Of a stretch of DNA of 47,283 nt, positions 35,481 to 45,831 are shown piece after piece. The DNA is from Variovorax boronicumulans NBRC 103145 (GTDB lineage Bacteria; Pseudomonadota; Gammaproteobacteria; Burkholderiales; Burkholderiaceae_C): positions 1-47,283 of the forward strand of contig NZ_BCUS01000042.1 in NCBI RefSeq assembly GCF_001591345.1. Direction: 5' to 3'. Every line of letters begins with the position of its first letter. The stretch's first letter is position 1. Under the pieces are notes generated by a model. That model had not been told where the DNA came from. It ran no database searches and worked only from the letters and a program-made list of their open reading frames with translations. Made by a program: the position numbers and the translations under genes.

Positions 35481-36284
35481 TCAGAAGGTCAGCACCCCAT
35501 CCGCCTTGAGCCAGCGGATGTCCCGTTGCGCCAAGCCAGCCACCTCCCGCCCCGCCAGCATCTCGATCTGGCTCATGATTTCTTCGGTCTCTGCGGGCTT
35601 GGTGTGGGTGATGTAGATCGGGTATTGCTTGCCCGGATCGATGTGCGCCAGCTCGTGCGCCAGCGCCACCGGCGACAGGTGCAGGCTGCGTTCGGCCAGA
35701 GCCTCTTCGCGCGAACTGAAGGCCGTCTCGATGACCAGCATCGCCACGTCGATCGCGTTGATGCGCTCCCAGAAGGGCGGGTTTCGCTCGGTGTCGCCGC
35801 TGAAGACCCAGTGGGCGCCGCCTTCGGCCCGACGGATGGCGAAGCCGCAGGCCGGCACGGTGTGGACCGCCGGCAGCACTTCGATCAGCTTGGGAGCGTC
35901 GCGGCCCAGCTCGAGGCACTGCCCGACTGCGATCTCGTGAAAGCTCACAAAAGGCGATTCGGGGCTGGGAATGCGTTCGAAATTCGGCCAGATGACGTTG
36001 TTGAACACATGCGCCCGCAGCGCGTCGATGGTGGCCGCCAGAGCATGCACGCGCAGGGGCCGGGTGCGGCGGCTGCCGACGGCGTCGAGCATCAGGGGCA
36101 GGGCGGCGATGTGGTCGAGGTGCGAGTGGGTGAGCACCACGTCGTCGATGGCGGCCATCTCGTCGAGGGTGAGGTCGCCGACGCCCGTGCCGGCGTCCAC
36201 GAGCAGGTCCGCATCGACCAGGAACGAGGTGGTGCGGCAGTCCTTGGCGATGGCGCCCGAGCAACCCAGCACGCGAACCTGCAT
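35481..36284 (-). CDS. MBL-fold 3',5'-cyclic-nucleotide phosphodiesterase (class II-like)
   Basis: The protein has 267 residues. The metal-binding motif THSHLDHIAALP has His53, His55, Asp57 and His58. Further metal ligands are in LPAVHTVPACGF, VFSGDTERNPPFW and ITHTKP. The arrangement and GCSGAIAKDCRTTSFLVD start match cyclic-nucleotide phosphodiesterases of the class II/CpdP kind. It would hydrolyse cAMP made by the cyclase encoded immediately upstream. The MQVRV start has AAGGGG 10 bases upstream. An earlier ATG at 36317 overlaps the cyclase stop as ATGA, and either start implies coupling. Confidence 0.82.
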   Translation of the reverse strand: MQVRVLGCSGAIAKDCRTTSFLVDADLLVDAGTGVGDLTLDEMAAIDDVVLTHSHLDHIAALPLMLDAVGSRRTRPLRVHALAATIDALRAHVFNNVIWPNFERIPSPESPFVSFHEIAVGQCLELGRDAPKLIEVLPAVHTVPACGFAIRRAEGGAHWVFSGDTERNPPFWERINAIDVAMLVIETAFSSREEALAERSLHLSPVALAHELAHIDPGKQYPIYITHTKPAETEEIMSQIEMLAGREVAGLAQRDIRWLKADGVLTF

Positions 36285-36313
36285 TGTGGAAGACCCCTTG
36301 TATGCGTCTGTCG

Positions 36314-38572
36314 TCATTTGGTGTCGAACCGGGTGGCGCCGTCCCAGTCCGGGTCTTGCGGGCGAAGCGCCATCGAGGCTAAACGCTGGGCGTAGAGCTG
36401 GTAAAGGACTTTTTTCGCATCCGCGGCGAGCAGGGGAGCCAGCAAGTTCCGGCCCAGCGCCCAATCCTGGCGGCGGTAGGCGGCGAGCACCTGGCTCCAG
36501 CGGTCGAGTTGCTGCCGTGTGTCCTGCGACTCGGCCGCAGCTTCCGGCACGAGCGGGGTGTAGATGGCGACGGCCTGGGCCTTGCCCTTGACGCGCACGC
36601 TGTCGAGTTCCTGCCAGACGAACCCGGGCGCCGCCTCCCGGGTGGCGCCGCTGGCCACGATCTCGACCCCGTAGTGTCCGCTCAGGCCCTCCAGCCGGGA
36701 CGCGAGATTGACCGCGTCGCCGACCACGGTATAGCTGCGGCGCGCGGTCGAGCCCATGTCGCCGACGCTCATGAGGCCGCTGTTCAAACCGATGCCCGCG
36801 CTGATCTCGGGGCGGCCGTTGGCGCGGTGCTGGCGGTTGATGTCGTGCACGGCAGCGGCCATGTCGATCGCCGCCTGCACGGCGAGCGCGGCATGGCCGG
36901 GCGTGTCGATGGGCGCGCCCCAGAAGGCCATGACGCAGTCGCCCATGTATTTGTCGACGGTGCCGCGGTGCGCGCTGATCACCTCGGTCAGCCGGCTGAA
37001 GACGGTGTTCAGGAAGGCCTGCAGCTCGGCCGGCGCCATCTGCTCGGACAGCCGGGTGAAGTCGCGCATGTCGCAGAACATCACGGTCATTTCCTTGCTC
37101 TCGGCGCGCATGCTGTAGCGGCCGGGGCGCACAAGCATTTCGTCGACCAGCTGTGGCGGCACGTAGGTGCCGAAGAGCCGCACCAGCCCGCGCCGCGCGC
37201 GCGATTCGACGAAGTAGCCCCAGCTCATGTTGAGCGCGAAGGCCAGCGCCACCATGACGAGCGCCGACGCCAGCGGAAGCACGAGGCTGTGGCCGACGTA
37301 GAGCCAGGTGTTGAGGCCGACCAGCGCGGCGACCACGCCCGCGCCGAGCAGCACGGCGCGCGATGCGGACAGCAGCGACAGCCCGAACGCGAGCAGCAGC
37401 CCCGCCGCCAGGACGGTCAGCACTTCATAACCCGGCGCGTAGTCGGGCACGGCCAGCAGGCGCCGGTCGAGCAAGCCCGAGACGATGTTGGCGTGCACTT
37501 CGACGCCCGGGAACGCCGCGCCGACCGGGGTGGCGCGCAGGTCCTGCAGGCCGGGCGCGGTGGCGCCGAGCAGCACGATCTTGCCCTTGAGTTCGCCCGG
37601 CGCCAGCCGGCCCTCGAGCACGTCGGCGGCGGCCACGTAGCGGAACGACCCTGCGCGCGGCCCGCCGGGGCCGCGAAACGGCACCTGCAAGCTGGCACTC
37701 TGGTCGACCGGGATGCGCAGCGACCCCAGCACCAGCGCCTGCAGGCGCGGAAAGTTGCCGTCGCCGGCCACGAGCGCCGGCCGCACGGGCGGCGAGCCGT
37801 TCGCCAGCCGGTACACCGCCAGCGCCAGCGACTCGTAGTGCCCGGGCGACGCATGCTCGCCTTCGTAGCGGGCGATGAGCGGCACGCTGCGGATCACGCC
37901 GTCGTCGCTGCCGTCACCGACCAGGGTATTCAGGAACCCCGCGACCGGCGCCGCGCGCCCCAGCACCGGCAGGCTGGCGCCAAAGCCGTTCCAGAGCGTG
38001 ACGAAGGAAGCATGGGGCGGAAAGGCGTCGGGTGGCAGCACGGGCGTCGCCGGCAGCAGCCCCTTGGCGCTGGGCTGTTCGGTGCGGGTGAAGTAGTAGC
38101 CGAGCGCCACGGGCTGGCCACGCAGGGCCTGGGCCAGTGTGGCGTCGTGGTCGAGGGTGGGGGCGAGCTGGTCGATCTCGGCGGCGAGGCCCGGCACGCC
38201 GCTCAATGGCCCGGCTGCGATTTCCTTCAGGCGCCCGAGGCCGGAGCTGCGATCGGGCTCGAGAAACATCACGTCGAAACCGAGCACGGCCACGTGCTGG
38301 CGGGCCAGCAGTTCCGTCGTGAGGCTGGCGATCTTGTCGCGCGGCCAGGGCCACTGGCCTTCACGCGCCAAACTGGCGTCGTCGACATCGACGATCACGA
38401 CCCGCGTGTCGGGCGTGCCCGGCATGGTGGCGCGCAGGCGGGCGTCGTAGATCAGGTGATCCAGGTGCTCGATCACGCCCAGCCGCCAAGCGCCGGTGGC
38501 ATGGAGCAACGCCAGCACCACCGGCAGCAGCGTGATGGCGATGCGCGGCCAGTGCCGCCGCAATGCGCTCAT
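36314..38572 (-). CDS. CHASE2-domain adenylate cyclase
   Basis: The protein has 752 residues. One membrane segment (about 12-30) is followed by a periplasmic CHASE2 sensor (about 35-375; VVIVDVDDASLAREGQWPWPR, quoted in part, and GFDVMFLEPD). Three further segments (about 384-450) follow, then a class III cyclase domain (about 490-675). Catalytic metal residues are D501 in FCDMRDF and D545 in YMGD. K541 (VDKYMGD) and T614 (YTVVGD) fit adenine rather than guanine specificity, and N622 and R626 are in place. The ligand of the sensor is unknown. It overlaps the phosphodiesterase reading frame and follows the FHA and PP2C genes on the same strand. Confidence 0.92.
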   Translation of the reverse strand: MSALRRHWPRIAITLLPVVLALLHATGAWRLGVIEHLDHLIYDARLRATMPGTPDTRVVIVDVDDASLAREGQWPWPRDKIASLTTELLARQHVAVLGFDVMFLEPDRSSGLGRLKEIAAGPLSGVPGLAAEIDQLAPTLDHDATLAQALRGQPVALGYYFTRTEQPSAKGLLPATPVLPPDAFPPHASFVTLWNGFGASLPVLGRAAPVAGFLNTLVGDGSDDGVIRSVPLIARYEGEHASPGHYESLALAVYRLANGSPPVRPALVAGDGNFPRLQALVLGSLRIPVDQSASLQVPFRGPGGPRAGSFRYVAAADVLEGRLAPGELKGKIVLLGATAPGLQDLRATPVGAAFPGVEVHANIVSGLLDRRLLAVPDYAPGYEVLTVLAAGLLLAFGLSLLSASRAVLLGAGVVAALVGLNTWLYVGHSLVLPLASALVMVALAFALNMSWGYFVESRARRGLVRLFGTYVPPQLVDEMLVRPGRYSMRAESKEMTVMFCDMRDFTRLSEQMAPAELQAFLNTVFSRLTEVISAHRGTVDKYMGDCVMAFWGAPIDTPGHAALAVQAAIDMAAAVHDINRQHRANGRPEISAGIGLNSGLMSVGDMGSTARRSYTVVGDAVNLASRLEGLSGHYGVEIVASGATREAAPGFVWQELDSVRVKGKAQAVAIYTPLVPEAAAESQDTRQQLDRWSQVLAAYRRQDWALGRNLLAPLLAADAKKVLYQLYAQRLASMALRPQDPDWDGATRFDTK

Positions 38573-38644
38573 GGCTGGTCAGCCTTGGACAACAAATGCC
38601 TGCCGGCGAGAAAACGGGGAGCGGAGCAGGGCGTCCGGGCCGGC

Positions 38645-39295
38645 TCAGATCCGGACGAACTGCATGCGCGAGGCGCCGCCGAGTTCGAGCACGTCGCCTT
38701 CCTGCAGCGCGACGGCTTCGGCGCCCAGCGGGGCGCCGTTGAGCGTGACGCTGCCGACGACGGTGGCCGCCACGTAGCCCTGGCGGCGGCGGGTGACGAC
38801 GGCCACGGCGACGCCGGGCTTGCCGATGGTGGTGACCACCTTCTGCAGCGGGACGTCCTGGCCTTCGTTGGTGCCCGAGAGCACGCGCAGCACGGGCACG
38901 CCCAGCTCGACCAGCGCGCCCGATTCGGTGGGTGCCGACGAGAGCGGCATCGGCGCCGAATACTCGGAGAGCGAGGCCCGCACGGAGCCAGGGCCGGCCA
39001 TGAGGTTGCTGTGCGAGCGGAAATGGATGCGGCAGCCGCCGACCTCGATGACGTCGTTGTCCTGGAGCGCCTGCTTCTGGACGGCCAGCGCATTGACGTA
39101 GGTGCCGTTGGTGCTGTTGAGATCTTCAATTTCGACTTCGCCGCCGCTCATGTGCAGCACGGCATGCTCGCCGCTGACGGCGAGATTGTCGATCACGATG
39201 TCGTTGTAGGCGCGCCGGCCCAACGTCGTGCGGTTCTTGGCGAGCGCCACTTGGCCGATGACGACGCCATCGACCGAAATGATCATCTTCGGCAT
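38645..39295 (-). CDS. FHA-domain protein with a second degenerate FHA-like domain
   Basis: The protein has 216 residues. The N-terminal FHA domain (about 1-95) has all key residues: TLGRR, the SGEH phosphothreonine-binding Ser/His and LNSTNGTYVN. The C-terminal half (about 125-216) has an FHA-like strand order (EGQDVPLQKVVTTIGK, VTLNGAPLG, LQEGDVLELGG) but lacks the SxxH, so it probably does not bind phosphothreonine. FHA proteins read Ser/Thr phosphorylation; a PP2C phosphatase is encoded just upstream. No Ser/Thr kinase is visible in the window. Confidence 0.88.
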   Translation of the reverse strand: MPKMIISVDGVVIGQVALAKNRTTLGRRAYNDIVIDNLAVSGEHAVLHMSGGEVEIEDLNSTNGTYVNALAVQKQALQDNDVIEVGGCRIHFRSHSNLMAGPGSVRASLSEYSAPMPLSSAPTESGALVELGVPVLRVLSGTNEGQDVPLQKVVTTIGKPGVAVAVVTRRRQGYVAATVVGSVTLNGAPLGAEAVALQEGDVLELGGASRMQFVRI

Positions 39296-39332
39296 GGCCG
39301 ATTACTCCCCGTTTGCAAAGATCCAGCACCGT

Positions 39333-39359
39333 CAGGCGGCGCAAACGGTCCGCCGCCTG
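39333..39359. repeat. Hairpin between PP2C and FHA genes
   Basis: CAGGCGGCG and CGCCGCCTG form a 9-bp stem with a 9-base loop. There is no T-run, so it may attenuate or stabilise the transcript rather than terminate it. Confidence 0.5.
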
Positions 39360-39368
39360 GGTTGGCTG

Positions 39369-40178
39369 CTACATGGCCCCGCGGGTCGCTTCGCTGACGC
39401 CCGCCTTGGCCAGAACAACTGAAATGTTATCCCGTCCGCCATTGTCGTTTGAAATTGCAACCAAAAGTGAAGCCATCTCCTTCAGCCCCAGATCACGGCT
39501 CAAAAGCGTGAAAAGCTGCGCATCCGGCACCATCTCGCTGAGCCCGTCGGAGCACAGCATGTACAGGTCGCCCGGCCTGGCGCTGTGCTCGTGCATCTCC
39601 AGCAACACCTGGGCTTCCACGCCCATGGCCCGCGTCACGAGGTTGCGGGTGGGGGAGTTCAAGGCCTCTTCGGGCGTGATGGCACCCGCGTCGAGCTGCT
39701 GCTGGCGCAGCGAATGGTCGCGCGTGAGCTGCTCCAGCTTGTTGTTGCGCAGGCGGTAGCAGCGCGAATCGCCGATGTGGCCGACCACCACGCGCTGGGG
39801 GCGGAACGCCGCCAGCACCAGGGTCGTGCCCATGCCCCGCAGTTCTTCGTGGGTGATGCCCGCCTGGAGGATGGCGCCGTTGGCCTCGTCGGTGGCCGCC
39901 TGCAGCGCACGCCGGACCACGCGGGCGGGCGCCTGCATGCCGGCCTGAGCGAACCAGCGCCCAAAGCTCGCGTGCATCAGCGAAATGGCCATGGCACTGG
40001 CCACCTCGCCGCCCTTGTAACCGCCCATGCCATCGGCCAGCAACGCCAGGCCGAGGGCCGGATCGACATGCACCGCGTCTTCGTTGTGGGCGCGCAGGCG
40101 CCCGACATCGGTCAGCGCCGCAAACTCCCAGCTCAGCGCCGGTCGACTGGAGAAAAGGGAAACGCCAACACCTGCCAT
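39369..40178 (-). CDS. PP2C-family Ser/Thr protein phosphatase (Stp1/PppA-like)
   Basis: The protein has 269 residues. Metal-binding motifs are in order: VGRLRAHNEDAV, LLADGMGGYKGGEVAS, GHIGDSRCYRL, LCSDGLSEMV and GGRDNISVVL. This is the standard bacterial PP2C layout. It removes phosphate from Ser/Thr targets in the cytosol and probably counterbalances a Hanks-type kinase encoded elsewhere. It is followed by an FHA gene, the usual reader in such sets, and lies 28 bases from the TerC paralogue. Confidence 0.94.
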   Translation of the reverse strand: MAGVGVSLFSSRPALSWEFAALTDVGRLRAHNEDAVHVDPALGLALLADGMGGYKGGEVASAMAISLMHASFGRWFAQAGMQAPARVVRRALQAATDEANGAILQAGITHEELRGMGTTLVLAAFRPQRVVVGHIGDSRCYRLRNNKLEQLTRDHSLRQQQLDAGAITPEEALNSPTRNLVTRAMGVEAQVLLEMHEHSARPGDLYMLCSDGLSEMVPDAQLFTLLSRDLGLKEMASLLVAISNDNGGRDNISVVLAKAGVSEATRGAM

Positions 40179-40206
40179 CGTTTGTCAGCGCTCGCTTTTG
40201 AAGGGA

Positions 40207-40890
40207 TCAGTGCGCAGCAGCGCGTGCGCGCCGTTGCAGGAAGCGGCCCAGGGCCACGACGAGCACCGCGCCGGCGATCGCGCCCACGTAGTGCATCCAG
40301 GGGTTGGCCGCCAGCGCCTCATGCAGCGACACGTCGCTCACGATGGTCTCGCCGCCGACCCAGCCGATCAGCGCGGCACCCAGCATGACGATGATCGGGA
40401 AGCGTTCCATGAGCTTGATCATGAGCGTGCTGCCGAAAATCACCAAGGGGATGCTGATGGCCAGACCCAACACCAGCAGCACCATGCTGCCTTGCGCGGC
40501 GGCCGCCACGGCGATCACGTTGTCCAGGCTCATCACCAGGTCGGCCAGCAGGATGGTCCGCACGGCCGCGAACATGCTGCCGTATTCCTTGGACTCGCCG
40601 TCGCCTTCGTCTTCCTCGCTGAGCAGCTGCAGGCCGATCCACAGCAGCAGGGCGCCGCCGATGATCTGCAGGTAGGGCAGCGCCAACAGCTTGGCCGCCA
40701 CCACCGTCAGCACGATGCGCAGCACGACGGCCGCGCCCGAGCCGAACAGCACGGCCTTTTTCTGTTGTGCGGGCGGCAGCGATCGCGCCGCCATGGCGAT
40801 CACGACGGCGTTGTCGCCCGAGAGGATGATGTTGATCCAGACGATCTTGATCAGACCGATCCAGAAGTCCGTGCTTTGAAGAAGTTCCAT
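40207..40890 (-). CDS. TerC family membrane protein (second paralogue)
   Basis: The protein has 227 residues with about seven membrane segments. Motifs are ILSGDNAVVIAMAAR (about 22-36) and DLVMSLDNVIAVAAAAQG, with the two Asp residues needed for metal handling. It is similar in plan to the protein at 11449-12183 but has no riboswitch leader; a terminator sits directly upstream. It lies downstream of sucD, an arrangement I associate with Comamonadaceae from memory. Confidence 0.9.
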   Translation of the reverse strand: MELLQSTDFWIGLIKIVWINIILSGDNAVVIAMAARSLPPAQQKKAVLFGSGAAVVLRIVLTVVAAKLLALPYLQIIGGALLLWIGLQLLSEEDEGDGESKEYGSMFAAVRTILLADLVMSLDNVIAVAAAAQGSMVLLVLGLAISIPLVIFGSTLMIKLMERFPIIVMLGAALIGWVGGETIVSDVSLHEALAANPWMHYVGAIAGAVLVVALGRFLQRRARAAAH

Positions 40891-40917
40891 GTCTCTGATT
40901 CCACTGTGTTGTAGTTA

Positions 40918-40951
40918 AAAAAGCGCCCGCAACTCAATGCGGGCGCTTTTT
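40918..40951 (-). terminator. sucCD terminator
   Basis: AAAAAGCGCCCGCA (40918-40931) pairs with TGCGGGCGCTTTTT (40938-40951) around a 6-base loop, with T-runs on both strands. It ends the sucCD transcript before terC. Confidence 0.9.
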
Positions 40952-41006
40952 CATTTCTGCGTGGTAATGCGAGCGGCGGGAATGCCGCCAGCGGTGCGTG
41001 TGCTTT

Positions 41007-41900
41007 TTACAGCTTGCCCTTGAGCAGCTTGGCCAGCTCCGAGAAGTTGCGCGTCACGGTGAAGCCGCACTCTTCCATGATGGCGAGCTTGGCTTCGGCC
41101 GTGTCGGCGCCGCCCGAGATCAGCGCGCCGGCGTGGCCCATGCGCTTGCCGGGAGGGGCGGTGACACCGGCGATGAAGCCGACGACCGGCTTCTTCATGT
41201 TGTCCTTGCACCAGCGGGCTGCGTCAGCCTCGTCGGGGCCGCCGATTTCGCCGATCATGATGACGGCGTCGGTGTCCGGATCGTCATTGAAGGCCTTCAT
41301 CACGTCGATGTGCTTCAGGCCGTTGATCGGGTCGCCGCCGATGCCGACTGCCGACGATTGGCCCAGGCCGATTTCCGTCAGTTGAGCCACGGCTTCGTAC
41401 GTCAGCGTGCCCGAACGCGAGACCACGCCGATGCGGCCCTTGCGGTGGATGTGGCCGGGCATGATGCCGATCTTGATTTCGTCGGGCGTGATCAGGCCGG
41501 GGCAGTTCGGGCCCAGCAGCAAGGTCTTCTTGCCGCCGGCCGCTTCCTTGGCCTTCATCTTGTTGCGCACTTCGAGCATGTCGCGAACCGGGATGCCTTC
41601 GGTGATGCAGATCGCCATGTCCAGGTCGGCTTCGACAGCTTCCCAGATGGCGGCCGCGGCACCTGCCGGCGGCACGTAGATCACCGACACGGTGGCGCCG
41701 GTCTGCGTGGCGGCTTCCTTCACCGAACCGAAGATCGGGATGTTGAAGATCGACTCGCCGGCCTTCTTCGGGTTCACGCCGGCCACGAAGGCGTTCTTGC
41801 CGTTCGCGTATTCCTGGCACTTCTCGGTGTGGAACTGGCCGGTCTTGCCGGTGATGCCTTGCGTGATGACTTTGGTGTCTTTGTTGATGTAGATCGACAT
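41007..41900 (-). CDS. sucD: Succinyl-CoA synthetase, alpha subunit
   Basis: The protein has 297 residues, normal for SucD. The CoA-binding Rossmann start is [15 protein letters not shown], followed by [21 protein letters not shown]. The active-site His lies in [12 protein letters not shown]. It forms the alpha half of the enzyme that converts succinyl-CoA to succinate with nucleoside-triphosphate synthesis in the TCA cycle. It starts 10 bases after the sucC stop. Confidence 0.98.
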   Translation of the reverse strand: MSIYINKDTKVITQGITGKTGQFHTEKCQEYANGKNAFVAGVNPKKAGESIFNIPIFGSVKEAATQTGATVSVIYVPPAGAAAAIWEAVEADLDMAICITEGIPVRDMLEVRNKMKAKEAAGGKKTLLLGPNCPGLITPDEIKIGIMPGHIHRKGRIGVVSRSGTLTYEAVAQLTEIGLGQSSAVGIGGDPINGLKHIDVMKAFNDDPDTDAVIMIGEIGGPDEADAARWCKDNMKKPVVGFIAGVTAPPGKRMGHAGALISGGADTAEAKLAIMEECGFTVTRNFSELAKLLKGKL

Positions 41901-41910
41901 GACTTGTTCC

Positions 41911-43077
<1,167 letters not shown>

Positions 43078-43206
43078 GAGGGATGTCTCTCGGAAGGAGG
43101 AGGTTGAGAACGGGAGATCGGGAGTGAGACTGTTGTTTCTGCTCTGTTGTTCGCGGGCGACGGCAGCCTGACGGCTGGGGGCGGCGAACAACCGCGGACT
43201 GTATCA

Positions 43207-43221
43207 TGGTGCGCCGCACCA
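43207..43221. repeat. Palindrome in the sucC-argC divergent promoter region
   Basis: TGGTGCG and CGCACCA flank one base, giving a perfect 15-bp palindrome centrally between the two divergent genes. It is a candidate operator. TTGACC on the minus strand a little upstream may be the sucC -35. Confidence 0.45.
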
Positions 43222-43284
43222 ATACTTGATGCGCGGTTGCGGTCAATACGTACTTTCTTCTAGCCACCCTACGCATACTCCGAT

Positions 43285-44208
43285 ATGGCCAAGGTTTTCA
43301 TCGACGGCGAAGCCGGCACCACCGGCCTGCAAATTCGCGAGCGGCTGCAGACGATGCCGCAGATCGAGCTCGTGAGCATCGCGCCCGAGCTGCGCAAGGA
43401 CGTGGCCGCCAAGCGCGAGCTCATGGCCGGCGTCGACCTCGTGGTGCTGTGCCTGCACGACGACGCGGCACGCGAGTCGGTCGCGCTGATCGACCAGCTC
43501 CCGGGCAAAAAGCCCAAGATCATCGACGCCTCGACCGCCCACCGCATCGCGCCGGGCTGGGTCTTCGGCTTCCCCGAACTCGTCGAAGGCCACTGGCAGG
43601 CCGTGGCCCAGGCTGACCGCGTCGGCAACCCCGGCTGCTACGCCACCGGCGCGATCGCCATGGTGCGCCCGCTGGTCGATGCGGGCCTGCTGCCGGCCGA
43701 TTTCCCGGTGTCGCTGCCTTCGGTGAGCGGCTATTCGGGCGGCGGCCGGACCATGATCGAGGACTACGAGGGCGGCAAGGCGCCGCTGTTCGAGACCTAC
43801 GCGCTGGGCCTGAAGCACAAGCACATCCCCGAAATCATGACCTACACCGGCCTCACGCGCCGCCCGGTCTTCATTCCGTCGGTGGGCAACTTCAAGCAGG
43901 GCATGCTGGTGCAGCTGCCGCTGCACCTCGACCTGCTGCCCGGCAAGCCGAAGGCCGGCGACCTGCAGGACGCCCTGGCCGCGCACTACGCCAAGAGCAA
44001 CACGCCCGAGCAGTTCGTGAAGGTGCTGCCGCCGACCGACGACGGCAAGCTCGACGCGCTGGCGCTCAACGACACCAACCAGCTGGAGATCCGCGTGTTC
44101 CCGAACGAGGACCACCGCCACGCCGTGGTGATCGCGCGCCTGGACAACCTGGGCAAGGGCGCCAGCGGCGCCGCGGTGCAGAACCTCAAGCTGATGCTGG
44201 CGCTCTGA
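43285..44208 (+). CDS. argC: N-acetyl-gamma-glutamyl-phosphate reductase, type 2
   Basis: The protein has 307 residues, the shorter type 2 class. The NADP-binding start is [17 protein letters not shown]. The catalytic Cys118 is in [30 protein letters not shown] and the [12 protein letters not shown] segment are family landmarks. It reduces N-acetylglutamyl phosphate to the semialdehyde in arginine biosynthesis. A strong terminator follows. Confidence 0.96.
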   Translation: MAKVFIDGEAGTTGLQIRERLQTMPQIELVSIAPELRKDVAAKRELMAGVDLVVLCLHDDAARESVALIDQLPGKKPKIIDASTAHRIAPGWVFGFPELVEGHWQAVAQADRVGNPGCYATGAIAMVRPLVDAGLLPADFPVSLPSVSGYSGGGRTMIEDYEGGKAPLFETYALGLKHKHIPEIMTYTGLTRRPVFIPSVGNFKQGMLVQLPLHLDLLPGKPKAGDLQDALAAHYAKSNTPEQFVKVLPPTDDGKLDALALNDTNQLEIRVFPNEDHRHAVVIARLDNLGKGASGAAVQNLKLMLAL

Positions 44209-44236
44209 GCCCCCGCTTCAAGCGCTGACAAGAAGG

Positions 44237-44272
44237 AAAGGCCGGCCCGCAAGGACCGGCCTTTCTGCTTTC
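44237..44272 (+). terminator. argC terminator (probably bidirectional)
   Basis: AAAGGCCGG (44237-44245) and CCGGCCTTT (44256-44264) form a 9-bp stem, followed by a T-rich tail. It sits between convergent argC and the CoA-transferase-type gene. Confidence 0.85.
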
Positions 44273-45763
44273 AGTCGACCCGCATCGTGCCCGTGTCGCG
44301 GTAGCGCACGTGCCACGAAAAGGCCTCTTCGAGCCGGTGCGGCGTGTGGCCGCCGCAGGTCGCCACAGCACGCGTGTAGTAATCCTGCAGCATCGCGCGG
44401 TACGGCTCGGCCGCGCAGTTGGCGATGATCGCCGCCGCCCGCTCGCGCGGCGCCAGCCCGCGCAGGTCGGCCAGGCCCACCTCGGTGACCAGGATGTCGA
44501 CGTCCTGCGGCGCATGGTCCACGTGCGACACCATCGGCACGATGCTCGACACCGCGCCCTGCTTGGCGACCGACTTGGTCGCGAAGATCGACAGGTAGGC
44601 GTTGCGCGCGAAGTCGCCCGAGCCGCCGATGCCGTTCATCATGTGCGTGCCCAGCACGTGGGTCGAATTGACGTTGCCGTAGATGTCGGCCTCCAGCGCC
44701 GTGTTCAGCGCGATGATGCCCAGGCGCCGGATGATCTCCGGGTGGTTGCTCACCTCCTGCGGTCGCAGCACCAGCCGGTCCTTGTAGCGCTCCAGGTCGC
44801 CGAACACCTGCCGCGCCTTCGCGGGCGACAGCGTGATCGACGAGCCCGAGGCGAAGTCCAGCTTGCCGGCGTCGAACAGGTCGAAGGTCGAGTCCTGCAG
44901 CACCTCCGAGTACATCGTGAGGTGCTCGAAGGGCCCCGCACCCAGCCCCGACATCACCGCGTTGGCCACCGTGCCGATGCCCGCCTGCAGCGGCAGCAGC
45001 CGCTCGGTGAGCCGGCCCTGCGCCACCTCGCGCTCGAAGAAGGCCACCAGGTGCGCCGCGATGGCCGCGGTCTCGGCATCGGCCGGGAGCACGGTGGAGG
45101 TGCTGTCGGCCTTGTCGGTGATGACGATGCCCAGGATCTTCTCGGGCGGGATCTCGATGGCGCTGGTGCCGATGCGGTCGTGCGGCGCCACCAGCGGCAT
45201 CGGCTCGCGCTGCGGGCGGTGCTTGGGAATGAAGATGTCGTGCAGGCCTTCCAACGCAGTCGATTGCGAGGTGTTGATCTCGACGATCACCTTGTCGGCC
45301 AGGATCGCGAAGCTCGCGCTGTTGCCGATCGAGGTGCTCGGCACCAGCGCGCCGGTCTCGGTGATGGCCACGGCCTCGATGATCGCGATGTCGATCGGCG
45401 GGATCTGCCGCGTGCGCAGCATCTCGACGGTTTCCGACAGGTGGTGGTCGATGAACATCACCTCGCCGCGGTTGATCGCCTGGCGCAGCACGGTGTCGAC
45501 CTGGAACGGCATGCGTCGGCTGATGGCGCCGGCCTCGGTCAGCTGGCGGTCCACGTCGCCGCCCAGCGAGGCGCCGGTCATCAGCGTGATCTTCATCGGC
45601 GCGCGCGGGCCGCGAGCGCCAGCGGCACGGCCTTGGCGTCGCCGGCGCGCGTGAACCCGCTCATGCCGACCACCATGCCGTCGCGAATCCATTCGGCGGC
45701 GGCCTCGGCGGTGGTGATCCTGCTGCGCAGGGCGGGCAGGCGGATGCGGTCTTCGTGCGGCAT
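44271..45763 (-). pseudogene. Acetyl-CoA hydrolase/succinyl-CoA:acetate CoA-transferase family, frameshifted near the N-terminus
   Basis: The gene reads in two frames. From the ATG at 45763, 56 residues match the family start (RIRLPALRSRITTAEAAAEW, then GMVVGMSGFTRAGDAKAVPLALAAR) and end at a TGA (45593-45595). The rest, starting KITLMTGASLGGDVDRQL in the other frame from about 45596, continues without break for 441 residues. It includes the GNSASFAILADKVIVEINTSQ block and MYSEVLQDSTFDLFD with the likely catalytic Glu, and ends YRDTGTMRVD. Together they give about 497 residues, the normal length. One base appears missing in the GC-rich stretch at about 45597-45612. This is either a sequencing error or a real break. 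An intact enzyme would swap CoA between succinyl-CoA and acetate. Confidence 0.85.
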
Positions 45764-45831
45764 GGGGGACAAAACGTCTTTCTTTCGTCAGGCAGGGAAA
45801 AGAAAAGCCGGCACCGCGCGCGCGGCGGGTG

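Noticed and set aside
36509..39397. Very long open frame on the plus strand (about 960 codons) opposite the cyclase and FHA genes
   Set aside because: It is the antisense shadow of high-GC genes; the translation is His/Arg/Gly/Ala-biased without any family motif, and the minus-strand genes have clear motifs.
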